A stretch of 64,000 nucleotides of DNA. It comes from Martinezella miluonensis (GTDB lineage: Bacteria > Pseudomonadota > Alphaproteobacteria > Rhizobiales > Rhizobiaceae). The notes beneath the pieces are model-generated. The model searched no databases and had not been told where the DNA came from. It saw only the letters and a program-made list of their open reading frames with translations. Made by a program: the position numbers and the translations under genes. The stretch spans positions 35,710 through 99,709 of the forward strand of contig NZ_FMAH01000025.1 in NCBI RefSeq assembly GCF_900094545.1, written 5' to 3'. The stretch's first letter is position 1; each line of letters starts with the position of its first letter. Positions 19,206 through 27,833 of this stretch are shown piece by piece.

Positions 19206-19922
19206 TTAGCTACACCAAGAGGATGCCTGGCCAGTCCAGCGTCGTGCCAGCCCTTCCGAAACCATTTGGTCGCCGATCGAGCGGCCGGCGCGCATGGCGA
19301 TGCGCAGCTTGCCGCCATTCTGGTCGTCGCGGCGGTTGCTGCCGGAGAGCACGAAAGTCCCATCGTTGAGAATGGCCTGCAGGCGCAGTTTCGCAGCCAT
19401 GGCCTTCTGCCTCTCGCCCGGGCAGCGCGCAGCCTCCATGCCCGGCACGTCGATATCGGCGAGCTGGATCCGGATGCCGTCCTGCCAGAACGTATTGCCG
19501 TCAACCACGCAATTCGTGCCCGAACCGGCGCTGCAAAGCACAAACCGGCCACCTGCCTGAGCCCGTAGTCCGGGAATTGGCCGGTCGATGGACGGCTTGG
19601 TGATCGGCAGCGCCACAGGGATAGCGGCCGGTACCGCCGGGATAGAAGCCGGCGGCACGGGAAGGGCTGATGTCGCACGCGGTTCGGGAATGACCGCAGC
19701 CGGTCTGGCCTTCGGCTTGGCTGCTGGCACCGGCGCCTCCTGGGCCATATGCGGCATGCCGGCAACTGCACCGGCATGGGCGAGCATGGAGGGCATTTCC
19801 TTGCGATGCTGATAGGCGTACAGGCCGGCCACGGTCGCCAGGCCGACGAAGCCCCATAGCCATATCGAGCTGCCCGCCTTGGGTTGCGGCTTGCGCCGCG
19901 TGCGTCGTTTCGCTTTAGCCAT
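19206..19922 (-). CDS. Membrane-anchored SNase-fold protein lacking the nuclease catalytic residues
   Basis: A 238-residue protein with a basic N-terminus (AKAKRRTRRKPQPK), one transmembrane helix (about residues 20-37) and a long Ala/Pro linker. A C-terminal staphylococcal-nuclease-like domain follows. The fold is seen in GTNCVVDGNTFWQDGIRIQ, LADIDVPG and MVSEGLARRW. By hand alignment the usual DGDT is DGNT, the Arg of RLxGIDAPE is Gln, the Glu after Pro is Gly, and the Arg of the YGR motif is missing. Catalysis is therefore doubtful. It lies just 3' of tRNA-Pro on the opposite strand. Confidence 0.75.
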   Translation of the reverse strand: MAKAKRRTRRKPQPKAGSSIWLWGFVGLATVAGLYAYQHRKEMPSMLAHAGAVAGMPHMAQEAPVPAAKPKARPAAVIPEPRATSALPVPPASIPAVPAAIPVALPITKPSIDRPIPGLRAQAGGRFVLCSAGSGTNCVVDGNTFWQDGIRIQLADIDVPGMEAARCPGERQKAMAAKLRLQAILNDGTFVLSGSNRRDDQNGGKLRIAMRAGRSIGDQMVSEGLARRWTGQASSWCS

Positions 19923-20013
19923 GATGTCGTCCCTCGATTGCGAGGGGATTATCGCCGCGATTTCTTACCGATCCGTTGGCTTTCTCTCATGCGGTGACGA
20001 GGGCAGGGGATTC

Positions 20014-20406
20014 CTATTTCGCCGATGAGGTCGCAGGTTTCAGCTTCACCGACATCGTCACCTGTCCGTTTACCGAAAGTTTCGGTCCTCGGCCGTCGAA
20101 ATTATTGACCGACGTATTGCTGGACATGGCGCTGATTTCGCAGGCATCTGCAATGGTGTCGAGGAGGGTCGCGCAGCTGCTTGCAGCGATCTTATAGAAG
20201 GATTTCAAAGCCTTCTCCTGCTGCTCCTCGCTGTCACCCTCCGGCACGGAATAGGAGATCGATATTCCGGATTGCACGGAAATATATCCTTCCGGCGACT
20301 GGCGGGGATTGCGTAAGGGAAGGTTCTGAAGGTTCTGCGCAAGGGCCGGCAGAGCCGAGCCGGCGAGCAGCAGGCCGAGAATGGCCGGGGCCAAAAATCT
20401 AGTCAT
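20014..20406 (-). CDS. Exported protein of unknown function
   Basis: A 130-residue protein with a clear Sec signal peptide (MTRFLAPAILGLLLAGSA, cleaved after ALAQ). The mature part has EGYISVQSGISISYSVPEGD and two cysteines separated by 12 residues that could form a disulfide. No family is recognised. The GGAGAG ribosome-binding site favours the ATG at 20406 over one two codons upstream. Confidence 0.7.
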   Translation of the reverse strand: MTRFLAPAILGLLLAGSALPALAQNLQNLPLRNPRQSPEGYISVQSGISISYSVPEGDSEEQQEKALKSFYKIAASSCATLLDTIADACEISAMSSNTSVNNFDGRGPKLSVNGQVTMSVKLKPATSSAK

Positions 20407-20648
20407 CGTCATCTCTCCGTTTCCGCCGCTTATCGCAGGTGCGGATGAAGGCTTGGTAATGGCGCGACTTGAAATTGTATAAATAGCGGGATTTGCCGCA
20501 TTATGTGCGAATCAGAAAAGCGTCAGCGCGGGCGATTGCTTCCTTGCCAAGCCCGCAGCCAGGGAGCATAGTCCACTCATATTGTCGGGTATGAAGCGGG
20601 CGCCGACAGGGTTCTGCGTGTTCCGGCCCAAAGGATGAGACCGCGCGA

Positions 20649-20861
20649 ATGTTGGAAACCCCTATCCATCCACGGGACTTGCCGCTGTTTTCAGACGATC
20701 TGGATCGCTTGGAGAAGGTGCTGGATACGGTCTGCCAGGATCGCGGCATCAATTTGCGCAGCCAGCAAGCGGAGCGTCTCGGCGCATTGATCATTCAGCT
20801 TTATCGCCAGGGCGTGAAGGACGACACCAAGCTTCTGGCGCTTGCAAGGGCTTATTTCTGA
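20649..20861 (+). CDS. Small conserved hypothetical protein
   Basis: A 70-residue, mostly helical soluble protein without signal peptide or cysteine pair. Distinct segments are HPRDLPLFSDDLDRLEKVLD and RSQQAERLGALIIQLYRQGV. I recall similar short proteins in Rhizobiaceae but no function. Coding-like base use and a full-length fit support a real gene. Confidence 0.65.
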   Translation: MLETPIHPRDLPLFSDDLDRLEKVLDTVCQDRGINLRSQQAERLGALIIQLYRQGVKDDTKLLALARAYF

Positions 20862-21085
20862 CACGGCCGCTTTTTTTATGGCCTTGAATCTAATCGGTTT
20901 AAGCTGATTTCACATAGCAGCAATGACGCTTTGTCGCTGTTCGAAGCCTCACTTCCACCCTATATTTGCTGCATTGCACAAAGAGAGTGTGTCTCTCGAT
21001 GTCACTGATTCCCCCTGGGGGCAGTGCGCGGCTGCCGTAACGAAACAAAAATACATGCGGCGGGCGTGGATAATCTGAAAGGTCC

Positions 21086-22108
21086 ATGATGAATTTCAAA
21101 GTTCCGAGCCGGCTTCGCCGCCTGCTTCCCGAATCCGTCGAGCTGCCGCAGCTCAAGTTTCCGGTGACACAGCCGCAAACGTCGCCTTTGCGTCGTCGCG
21201 TCTCCACGCGCCCGGCTCCGCAGCGGTTGACCGAAGTTCTGTGGTTCGGTCGCAATCCTGGTGGCCTGCGCATGCTCGAATACGTACCGCCGGGCGTCAA
21301 AGGCCCGATGCCGCTCGTTATCGTTCTGCACGGCTGTCATCAGAATGCCGAGGATTTCGATCGCGCCAGCGGTTGGTCGGCACTCGCCCGACAGCATGGG
21401 TTTGCCGTGCTCTACGCCGAGCAGAAAGCATCGAACAATCCCAATCTCTGTTTCAACTGGTTTCGCCCGAGCATGGTAACGCGCGATCGCGGCGAGCTCG
21501 GCTCCATCCGCGAGATGATCGATTTCAGCCGCCGGGTGCATGAGATCGACGACAGCAGGATTTTCGTGATGGGCCTTTCGGCCGGTGGCGCCATGGCCGC
21601 AGCACTGCTTGCGACTTATCCGAAACTGTTTGCCGCGGGCGCCATCATCGGCGGCCTGCCTTTCGGTGCGGCCCGCGACGCCATGTCTGCCCTGGACGTA
21701 ATGAAGCGCGGCTCCACGCGTTCGGCCGATAAGTGGGGCCATCACATTCGCGAGGCCTCTCCCGACGCCGATCGCTTTCCTGTCGTTTCCATCTGGCATG
21801 GCGATGCCGACGATGTCGTTTCCTTTGTCAATGCCGAGTCGTCTGTCGCACAATGGCTTGCCGTGCGCGAACGTCCGCGTACCAAGGGTCGCCTGCGCCT
21901 CTTCGAAGGCGGCGAGCGCCGTGAATGGCGTGACGACTACGGCAATATGATCCTGGAGCTGGTGACGCTGACCGATTTCGGACATGGCCTGCCGGTCTGT
22001 CCGCTCATCGAGGGTAGGGAGCCGGCAAACGATACCGAGCGCTTCATTTTGCCCGCGGTCGTTTCAGCGCCTGAACAGCTGGTCAAAAGCTGGGGTTTGG
22101 CCGCCTGA
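21086..22108 (+). CDS. PHB depolymerase family esterase
   Basis: A 340-residue alpha/beta-hydrolase of the LpqC/poly(3-hydroxybutyrate) depolymerase family. The oxyanion segment VLHGCHQNAEDFDRASGW and nucleophile elbow GLSAGGAMA are typical. The Asp and His of the triad likely lie in WHGDADDVV and FGHGLPV. No signal peptide is evident, so it is probably cytoplasmic; the true ester substrate is unknown. Tandem ATGs at 21086 and 21089 are both possible starts. Confidence 0.88.
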   Translation: MMNFKVPSRLRRLLPESVELPQLKFPVTQPQTSPLRRRVSTRPAPQRLTEVLWFGRNPGGLRMLEYVPPGVKGPMPLVIVLHGCHQNAEDFDRASGWSALARQHGFAVLYAEQKASNNPNLCFNWFRPSMVTRDRGELGSIREMIDFSRRVHEIDDSRIFVMGLSAGGAMAAALLATYPKLFAAGAIIGGLPFGAARDAMSALDVMKRGSTRSADKWGHHIREASPDADRFPVVSIWHGDADDVVSFVNAESSVAQWLAVRERPRTKGRLRLFEGGERREWRDDYGNMILELVTLTDFGHGLPVCPLIEGREPANDTERFILPAVVSAPEQLVKSWGLAA

Positions 22109-22202
22109 AGTCACTTCAGGAAAAATGCGCATCGGTCTTCCAGCGAAGAGCGATGCAATGCAGCGGTTAGCGGCGCCGTAGAATACGGAGCTGCTCCGGC
22201 TA

Positions 22203-22493
22203 TCAATCATCATTGGTCGCGTTCAAGTTTTCCGGCCGGATGCCGTCATTCTCAGCCCAATGCTTGAAACGGATGCCGGCACCGCCGCTTCCGTCGCTGC
22301 CGCCGGCGAGGAAAAGCATGCCGCGGGTTTCCAGAGCGGAACGAACGGCGGCAAGCGCCTTCATATCAGTGGAACTTCCGTCCCGCTCCAGTGCTTCGAT
22401 GGCCGAAACCGGAAGCCCGGTCTCGGTGGCAAGTGCTTCCACCGTCAGTCCGAGCATGGCGCGCGCACCGCGCAATTGTGCTGATGTGATCAT
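22203..22493 (-). CDS. Small XRE-type helix-turn-helix protein
   Basis: A 96-residue protein with an N-terminal HTH (MITSAQLRGARAMLGLTVEA, then LATETGLPVSAIEALERDG) and a C-terminal portion ALETRGMLFLAGGSDGSGGA. Such short XRE proteins are common in rhizobia and act as DNA-binding regulators. No partner toxin gene is adjacent, so a toxin-antitoxin role is not supported. Confidence 0.82.
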   Translation of the reverse strand: MITSAQLRGARAMLGLTVEALATETGLPVSAIEALERDGSSTDMKALAAVRSALETRGMLFLAGGSDGSGGAGIRFKHWAENDGIRPENLNATNDD

Positions 22494-22562
22494 GGCTTAA
22501 CTCTACTGCATAAGCTCGAAAATCGGAACTGGTTTCAGGTGAAAAACGCGTGGGAAGCTAAC

Positions 22563-22663
22563 GCATGTCGCGCAAAAGTGTGCAGCGGTTTTGCGACAAC
22601 GACATGCGCAAAATCAAAGCCTAAAGCGCAACAAGCGAATCTGAAAGATCGCGATGCGCTTTA
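22563..22663. repeat. RIME-like palindromic repeat element, copy 2
   Basis: GCATGTCG (22563-22570) pairs with CGACATGC (22600-22607), with an inner GCAAAA / TTTTGC pair. TAAAGCGCA (22622-22630) pairs with TGCGCTTTA (22655-22663). Like copy 1 it holds two palindromes, and its end contains the stop codon (TAA on the minus strand) of the neighbouring glycosyltransferase. Confidence 0.75.
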
Positions 22664-23872
22664 GAATGCAGCGGCATTCTGCGGCCTGACCTTCTCCGGC
22701 ATTTTCAAGGGGGCTGGGACCGGATAGCCAAGCATATCGTAGTAAATCTTCTCCGTGGCGTCGGCCATGCCCGCGAGTGTATAGCTATCCTTGCGGCGGC
22801 GGGCCTCGGCCGTGAGGCTCGCAAGCAGCTTGGGATCGGCAAGGCGCTTCATTGCAAGGGCCAGCTCTCTCGGATCGTCGCTGTTCGGTACGATATAGCC
22901 GTTCTTGCCGTGTTCGAGCACCGTACGCGCGCCGCCGACATCGGCGAGCAACAGCGGCTTCCCTGCCGCTGCGGCTTCGAGCATCACATAGGACATCGCT
23001 TCATAGCGGCTCGGCATGACCACGACATCGACGGCATCGATCGCGGTGACACCCGGCACGCTGCCGTCGATGCTCGCACGATGCTCCAGGCCGGCGGTCT
23101 TGATCATGGTGGTGACGGCGGCCGCCAATTCGCCGATCCCGATCATCAGCAAATGAGCCTGCGGCAATTCCTGGGCAATGCGGGCAAAGGCCTGGACGAG
23201 CCGCTCCGGCGCCTTCTGCCGGGTCATTCGGCCGACGAAACCGAAGAGCAGGGCATCCTGAGCTATGCCATAGCGCTTGCGGATGGCGATGCGTTGGCTG
23301 ATCGGCGGCGCGTTGACGCCATTGACGACGATACTGAGGCGAGCCTCGGAAATTCCGAGCGACAATGCGTGGTTATATTCGTCCTGCGATACGCAGATCA
23401 GGCGGTCCGTCAGCCAGTTGCCAAGCAGGCGCTCGATGCCGCCATAGATCAATCGGCCTTTTGAGCCCAGTGCCGGATCCATGGTGCGAAACGCATGCGG
23501 CGTATACAGCACGGGGACGTGCTTTCCCGGCAAGCGCAGCCGCGTCAGGGCTCCCGCCTTCGAGCTATGACCATGGATCAGATCGAACGGCCCTTGCTCG
23601 GTGGCAATTTTGCGGAGATATCTCCAGACGGTGATATCCCATGGACCTGGCGCGCGTCGCATGCCGAGCGGAATGACCCTGTCGAGGCCGATGCCCTCCA
23701 GTTCTGAGACGAAGGCGGCTTCGGCGCGCACCGGCGAATAGACCGCAGTCACCGAATGGCCGCGATGCTGCATCGCCCGACACAGATCGAGGAAGTGCCG
23801 TCCGGAGCCGCCGCCGCTCGGTTCGAGAACCTGCAGCATTGACAGACGCTTGATGCTGGTGCGGATATTCAA
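22661..23872 (-). CDS. Glycosyltransferase family 4
   Basis: A 403-residue GT-B glycosyltransferase that presumably adds a sugar to a lipid-linked exopolysaccharide unit at the inner membrane. The N-domain shows the acceptor-side loop LEPSGGGSGRHFLDLCRAM and the C-domain the GT4 motif with YEAMSYVMLEAAAAGKPLL. Translation likely starts at TTG 23872, which overlaps the previous stop as TTGA and has AAGGGAAG upstream. An internal ATG at 23839 lacks a ribosome-binding site. It is the last gene of the exopolysaccharide operon; its stop is in a RIME-like repeat. Confidence 0.88.
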   Translation of the reverse strand: MNIRTSIKRLSMLQVLEPSGGGSGRHFLDLCRAMQHRGHSVTAVYSPVRAEAAFVSELEGIGLDRVIPLGMRRAPGPWDITVWRYLRKIATEQGPFDLIHGHSSKAGALTRLRLPGKHVPVLYTPHAFRTMDPALGSKGRLIYGGIERLLGNWLTDRLICVSQDEYNHALSLGISEARLSIVVNGVNAPPISQRIAIRKRYGIAQDALLFGFVGRMTRQKAPERLVQAFARIAQELPQAHLLMIGIGELAAAVTTMIKTAGLEHRASIDGSVPGVTAIDAVDVVVMPSRYEAMSYVMLEAAAAGKPLLLADVGGARTVLEHGKNGYIVPNSDDPRELALAMKRLADPKLLASLTAEARRRKDSYTLAGMADATEKIYYDMLGYPVPAPLKMPEKVRPQNAAAF

Positions 23873-24270
23873 GGTGCTGCTTCCCTTCCACTCAAGCTAC
23901 GCTGATACTTTTGCTCGATGGCGGCGTAGAAGACGGAACTCAGGGCCAGAAAGGTGGAGACGGCGATATAGATCGGGCCGTCGAGATGGTCGCCGGCCCT
24001 GAACGCGCGCATCTGCGTGATCGAGAGCATTTCGCCGATGTTGAAGGCCAGGAAGAGAACCAGAAGCGGCGCGACGCCGGGGGATATCTTCAGACCGATA
24101 ATGAACCAGATGCCAATGAGAGGGGCGAGCCACACCTCATAGGGGCCCGGTTCCGCGATCACGAAACCCGACAGGAATACCCCCACGGTGACGCAGGCCG
24201 TTGCGATCAGCCGCATGGTGACGAGCTGCGGCTGGACGACGCCCGAAGGTGGGAGTTCGATCGCGCTCAA
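23869..24270 (-). CDS. Short membrane protein resembling the N-terminal part of an O-antigen ligase/polymerase
   Basis: A 133-residue protein with four predicted transmembrane helices (LVTMRLIATACVTVGVFLSG; WLAPLIGIWFIIGL; APLLVLFLAFNIGEMLSI; IYIAVSTFLALSSVFYAAIE). The sequence looks like the first third of rhizobial O-antigen ligase/ExoQ-like polymerases, which run to over 400 residues. The rest is missing: the frame ends after SLSGREAAP and overlaps the next glycosyltransferase. The start is TTG 24270, overlapping the previous stop as TTGA. It is either a truncated remnant or a genuinely short relative; the family match is from memory. Confidence 0.6.
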   Translation of the reverse strand: MSAIELPPSGVVQPQLVTMRLIATACVTVGVFLSGFVIAEPGPYEVWLAPLIGIWFIIGLKISPGVAPLLVLFLAFNIGEMLSITQMRAFRAGDHLDGPIYIAVSTFLALSSVFYAAIEQKYQRSLSGREAAP

Positions 24271-25829
24271 TAGGCATTTTCCGTATTGAGCAGACTGAAC
24301 GGTGTCTTGAACAGGATCTTCAGATCGAACAGCAGCGACCAGTTCTCGATGTAGTAGAGATCGTAGGCCGTGCGGAACTTGATCTTGTCGTCGCTGTCGA
24401 TTTCTCCGCGCCAGCCGTTGATCTGCGCCCAACCGGTCACTCCGGGCTTGACGCGATGGCGCGCGAAATAGCCTTCTACGACATCGGCATAGGTGCGGTT
24501 GTGGCTGGCGGCGAGCACGGCATGGGGGCGCGGGCCGACGAGCGAGAGACTGCCGAGCAACACGTTGAAGAGCTGCGGCAATTCATCGATGGATGCCCTG
24601 CGGATGAAACGGCCGACAGGAGTGACGCGCGGGTCGTTCTTGGTAACGGCATTGCGTGCTGTCGGATCGCTCATATGCGTGTACATCGAGCGGAACTTGA
24701 AGACCTTGATGATCTCGTTGTTGAAGCCGTGACGCTTCTGCATGAAGAGGATCGGCCCCTTCGAGGTCACCTTCACGGCGATCGCCGCGCCGAGCATGAT
24801 CGGCCAGAGCAGTGTCAGCGCGAACAGGCTGAAGAAAATGTCGAAGATGCGCTTGGCGACGCCGTCCCAATCGCGGATCGGTTTGTTGAAGATGTCGAGC
24901 ATCGGCACGGCGCCGACATGCGAATAGGAGCGCGGCCGGAAGCGTAGCTTGTTGGCATGCGCCGCCAGGCGAATATCGACCGGCAACACCCAGAGCATCT
25001 TCAGCAGCTGCAGGATACGATCCTCGGCACTGCTCGGAAGCGAGATGATCAACATGTCCACCCGCGCCAGCCGGGCGAACTCGACCAGCTCGGCGACCGT
25101 GCCCAGCTTTGGATAGCCTGCCACCATGACGGGCGAGCGCTTCTCGCCGCGATCGTCGAAGATCCCGCAAATGCGGATGTCGTTGTCGGACTGATGCTCG
25201 AGGGCGCGGATCAGCTCCTTGGCCGGCTCGCCGCCGCCGACGATCACGGCGCGGCGTTCCATGAGCCCGTTGCGAGCCCAATTGCGAATGCCATAGGCGA
25301 AAAGGAACCGTGCCACGAGAATAAAGCCTGCGCCCGTCGCCAGCCAGGCGCCGAGCAGAGGCATTGAATAGATGCTGTTTATTTCGAATGGGAAGAGAGC
25401 GATGGTCATCACTGCGAAGGCAGCGACCCATGGTCCGAGGATCCGGTAAAGGTAGCGGTGAGGCGAGCGCAGTATCGGTATCTGATAGGCGTCCGCCACC
25501 TGCAGAAACACGATGGCGAGGCCGCTCAACGCAATGGTCACCGCAGCTTTCGACAGGAAGGGATGATCGCCCGGCGTCGTTCCGAAAAAGAGGAGCGCGA
25601 GCCCGAGAGCAAGCAACGACAGGAATTCGAACAGCCGATACTGGCCGATGATGATCGCCGGCGTCTGATTGGTTTCGCGAAATTGCTCGGCGATCTGCCG
25701 TGCATAAGCGTTGATTTCGCTGCTTGGGCGATTGTCCTGCGTCTCGTCGGTACCGCGGGTGCGAATTTCCGAGACCTGCTTGCGAATGTTGTCCAAGTTA
25801 AATTGCTCGGACTTTTCAGTAGTGTTCAT
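24267..25829 (-). CDS. Undecaprenyl-phosphate sugar phosphotransferase (WcaJ/ExoY-type initiating transferase)
   Basis: This 520-residue inner-membrane enzyme likely transfers the first sugar-1-phosphate to undecaprenyl phosphate to start repeat-unit synthesis. Four or five helices and a CoA-binding-like central domain (ERRAVIVGGGEPAKEL) precede the bacterial sugar transferase domain from about residue 325. That domain has KVFKFRSMY, ASIDELPQLFNVLLGSLSLV, GPRP and RHRVKPGVTGWAQINGWRG. The long form resembles WcaJ rather than short ExoY. The sugar is not decidable; glucose is common. Confidence 0.93.
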   Translation of the reverse strand: MNTTEKSEQFNLDNIRKQVSEIRTRGTDETQDNRPSSEINAYARQIAEQFRETNQTPAIIIGQYRLFEFLSLLALGLALLFFGTTPGDHPFLSKAAVTIALSGLAIVFLQVADAYQIPILRSPHRYLYRILGPWVAAFAVMTIALFPFEINSIYSMPLLGAWLATGAGFILVARFLFAYGIRNWARNGLMERRAVIVGGGEPAKELIRALEHQSDNDIRICGIFDDRGEKRSPVMVAGYPKLGTVAELVEFARLARVDMLIISLPSSAEDRILQLLKMLWVLPVDIRLAAHANKLRFRPRSYSHVGAVPMLDIFNKPIRDWDGVAKRIFDIFFSLFALTLLWPIMLGAAIAVKVTSKGPILFMQKRHGFNNEIIKVFKFRSMYTHMSDPTARNAVTKNDPRVTPVGRFIRRASIDELPQLFNVLLGSLSLVGPRPHAVLAASHNRTYADVVEGYFARHRVKPGVTGWAQINGWRGEIDSDDKIKFRTAYDLYYIENWSLLFDLKILFKTPFSLLNTENAY

Positions 25830-25905
25830 GGCAATTTATCCGGTCGCTACCGGAAAAGGCCTAGCAGATATCAGCTAAGAAACACTTACAACACCTGCTT
25901 GTATT

Positions 25906-27051
25906 CTAATGTTCGCCACCAGAACCAAGTATATTTTGATACAGGTTCAAAGTATCCCGCGCCATGACCGGAGCGGAAAAGTTTAACCGGATTGTCTCGA
26001 TATCGGGCATATTGCGGCGACCCCACCCCAGATCCGTAACGGCTTCGGTCATCACGCGGGAGAGGTCGTCGGCATCGTCGGATTTGGCGAGCGCTGCACT
26101 GTCTTCTCCGAGCGCTTCCGGGATGCCGCCGACGCGCGAAGCGATGACGGTCTTTCCGGCCGCCAGTGCCTCGAGAACGATATAGGGCATGGCTTCGGCG
26201 CGTGAGGGAACGACGACGTTCTGGGATACGGCGAAAGCCTCTTGCACGCGCATGGCCGGCAACATGCCGATGCGGTGGCCAAGGCCGCGCTCGATCATCA
26301 TCCTATGATACTTGTCCCTGTCCGGTCCGTCGCCGATCATCAACGCAGAGAGCGGCCTGCCGATCCGTCGTTCCGTCTTGGCAAAAGCGTCCACAAACAG
26401 ATCGGGACCTTTGAGGTCCCTTAGCATGCCGATATAGACGAAATGCACGGAGTCCGATCGCGTCGGGATATTGCGGAAATCCCGCTCGCTGATGCCATTA
26501 TAGATCAGGACCGCGCGCGTGCGCGGTTTGCCGACTTTCTTCTCGTAGGCGCGCCGTTCGAAATCGCAGATGAAGATCAGACCGTCGGTCAGAAACTCCA
26601 GCATTCGCTCCATGCTGTGCACCAGCATGCCTTGCAGCGAGGTGCGCGAGAAGTGCAGGCTGCCGCCATGCGCAGTATAAAGGCGGGCTACGCGATACCT
26701 GTTGACCCGCAGGATCGAGCCGAGAACGCGCGCAAGCAGGCCGCCTTTGGCGCCATGCCCGTGCAGCACATCCGGCCGCAAACTCTTGATTTCCCCGTAG
26801 CCGTTCCAAAGCGTGGTGACATCGGACAGGCTGATTTGACGCCGGATCGGCAACCGGATCACGCCGAGTGCCAGAAAGGGCGCAATGTCTTCGAACAGAT
26901 GGTCCTCATGCTCTCCGCCGGTAAGGCTGTCGCAGAGGATACCGACTTCGTGCCCCGCCTTGCTCTGTTCTTCCGCCAGATCGCGGACATGACGGAAGAC
27001 CCCGCCGACCGGCGATCTGAAGCAGTGAAGGATGCGGAGCGGTTTTGCCAT
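25906..27051 (-). CDS. Glycosyltransferase family 4
   Basis: A 381-residue GT-B glycosyltransferase. The N-terminal loop RSPVGGVFRHVRDLAEEQ and the donor-binding segment PSRAEAMPYIVLEALAAGKT are typical of GT4. It probably elongates the lipid-linked oligosaccharide begun by the downstream sugar phosphotransferase. It starts 12 bases after the Wza-like gene and ends 76 bases before the transferase gene. Donor and linkage are unknown. Confidence 0.9.
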   Translation of the reverse strand: MAKPLRILHCFRSPVGGVFRHVRDLAEEQSKAGHEVGILCDSLTGGEHEDHLFEDIAPFLALGVIRLPIRRQISLSDVTTLWNGYGEIKSLRPDVLHGHGAKGGLLARVLGSILRVNRYRVARLYTAHGGSLHFSRTSLQGMLVHSMERMLEFLTDGLIFICDFERRAYEKKVGKPRTRAVLIYNGISERDFRNIPTRSDSVHFVYIGMLRDLKGPDLFVDAFAKTERRIGRPLSALMIGDGPDRDKYHRMMIERGLGHRIGMLPAMRVQEAFAVSQNVVVPSRAEAMPYIVLEALAAGKTVIASRVGGIPEALGEDSAALAKSDDADDLSRVMTEAVTDLGWGRRNMPDIETIRLNFSAPVMARDTLNLYQNILGSGGEH

Positions 27052-27063
27052 GAGCGGTCGCGG

Positions 27064-27639
27064 TCAGAACAACCGCTCTCTGACGTAGAGGGTGTCACCT
27101 GCAAGTACCGGATCGGAGATGCCGACGCGGCCCGTCATGACGTGGCCGTTGATCTTGCGTGTGACGTCCGCGTTGGATTGATTGGCACGGCTGCTGAAGC
27201 CGCCGGCAACCGCGATGGCATTTTGAACGGTCATGCCCGGCACGTAGGAATATTGGCCCGGCTGGCCGACTTCACCCATGATGTAGACCGAACGATACCG
27301 ATCGACATCGATGGAGACGTCGGGATCGCGAATGTAACCCTGACGCAGCTTCTGGGCGATCTGGCCCGAAAGCTGCTGCAAGGACCGTCCGCGGGCAGGG
27401 ACCTGGCCGATCAGCGGAAAGGCAATATAGCCGGCCTGGTCGACCGTATAGGTATTGCTGAGGCCCGGCTGATCAAACACCGTCACGCGCAACCGGTCAC
27501 CGCTGTCCAAAGTATACGGCTGGATGGTGGCCTCGCTGAAGGCCTTCGGCGCAGGCTTATAGGTGTTGCAGCCGGCAAGCGCGGCGCTCATGGCTAGCAT
27601 GCCGAGGGCAAGGGCTATCTTTGGCTTTGCGAAGGGCAT
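27064..27639 (-). CDS. Polysaccharide export lipoprotein (Wza/ExoF-like)
   Basis: A 191-residue protein with a signal peptide and lipobox LAGC near residue 23. A Poly_export domain (YTLDSGDRLRVTVFDQPGLS) and one SLBB-type segment (SVYIMGEVGQPGQYSYVPGM) follow. It would form, or contribute to, the periplasmic-outer membrane conduit for exopolysaccharide. It is short compared with full-length Wza. It heads the minus-strand exopolysaccharide operon and is divergent from the GumC-like gene. Confidence 0.88.
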   Translation of the reverse strand: MPFAKPKIALALGMLAMSAALAGCNTYKPAPKAFSEATIQPYTLDSGDRLRVTVFDQPGLSNTYTVDQAGYIAFPLIGQVPARGRSLQQLSGQIAQKLRQGYIRDPDVSIDVDRYRSVYIMGEVGQPGQYSYVPGMTVQNAIAVAGGFSSRANQSNADVTRKINGHVMTGRVGISDPVLAGDTLYVRERLF

Positions 27640-27833
27640 TTCGCACTCATTGGAAAGGGAGAAATCACTGCCGCGGTTATCAATCCGTTAGGGTTAACGG
27701 CAGGTAAAGAGCAAAGGAAATTCCGGCAAAAAATTAGCGATGCCAAAAATAACGCGGGCGAAATACTATTAACGCTTGGGTTACCATAGTCGTTTACGAT
27801 TATTCTCGGCTTTCTATTACGGAGTTTTTGCAC
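27640..27833. promoter_or_regulatory. Divergent promoter region of the exopolysaccharide locus
   Basis: These 194 bases separate the Wza-like gene (minus) and the GumC-like gene (plus) and must hold promoters for both. The region is locally AT-rich, with repeated GTTA/TTAAC elements near 27676-27697 and 27770-27784. I cannot assign a regulator. Confidence 0.45.

Noticed and set aside
22203..22493. HTH gene as an antitoxin
   Set aside because: No adjacent short toxin-like gene on either side.
27640..27833. CtrA-type binding site in the exopolysaccharide promoter region
   Set aside because: TTAA/GTTA elements are present, but none has the exact TTAA-N7-TTAA spacing.
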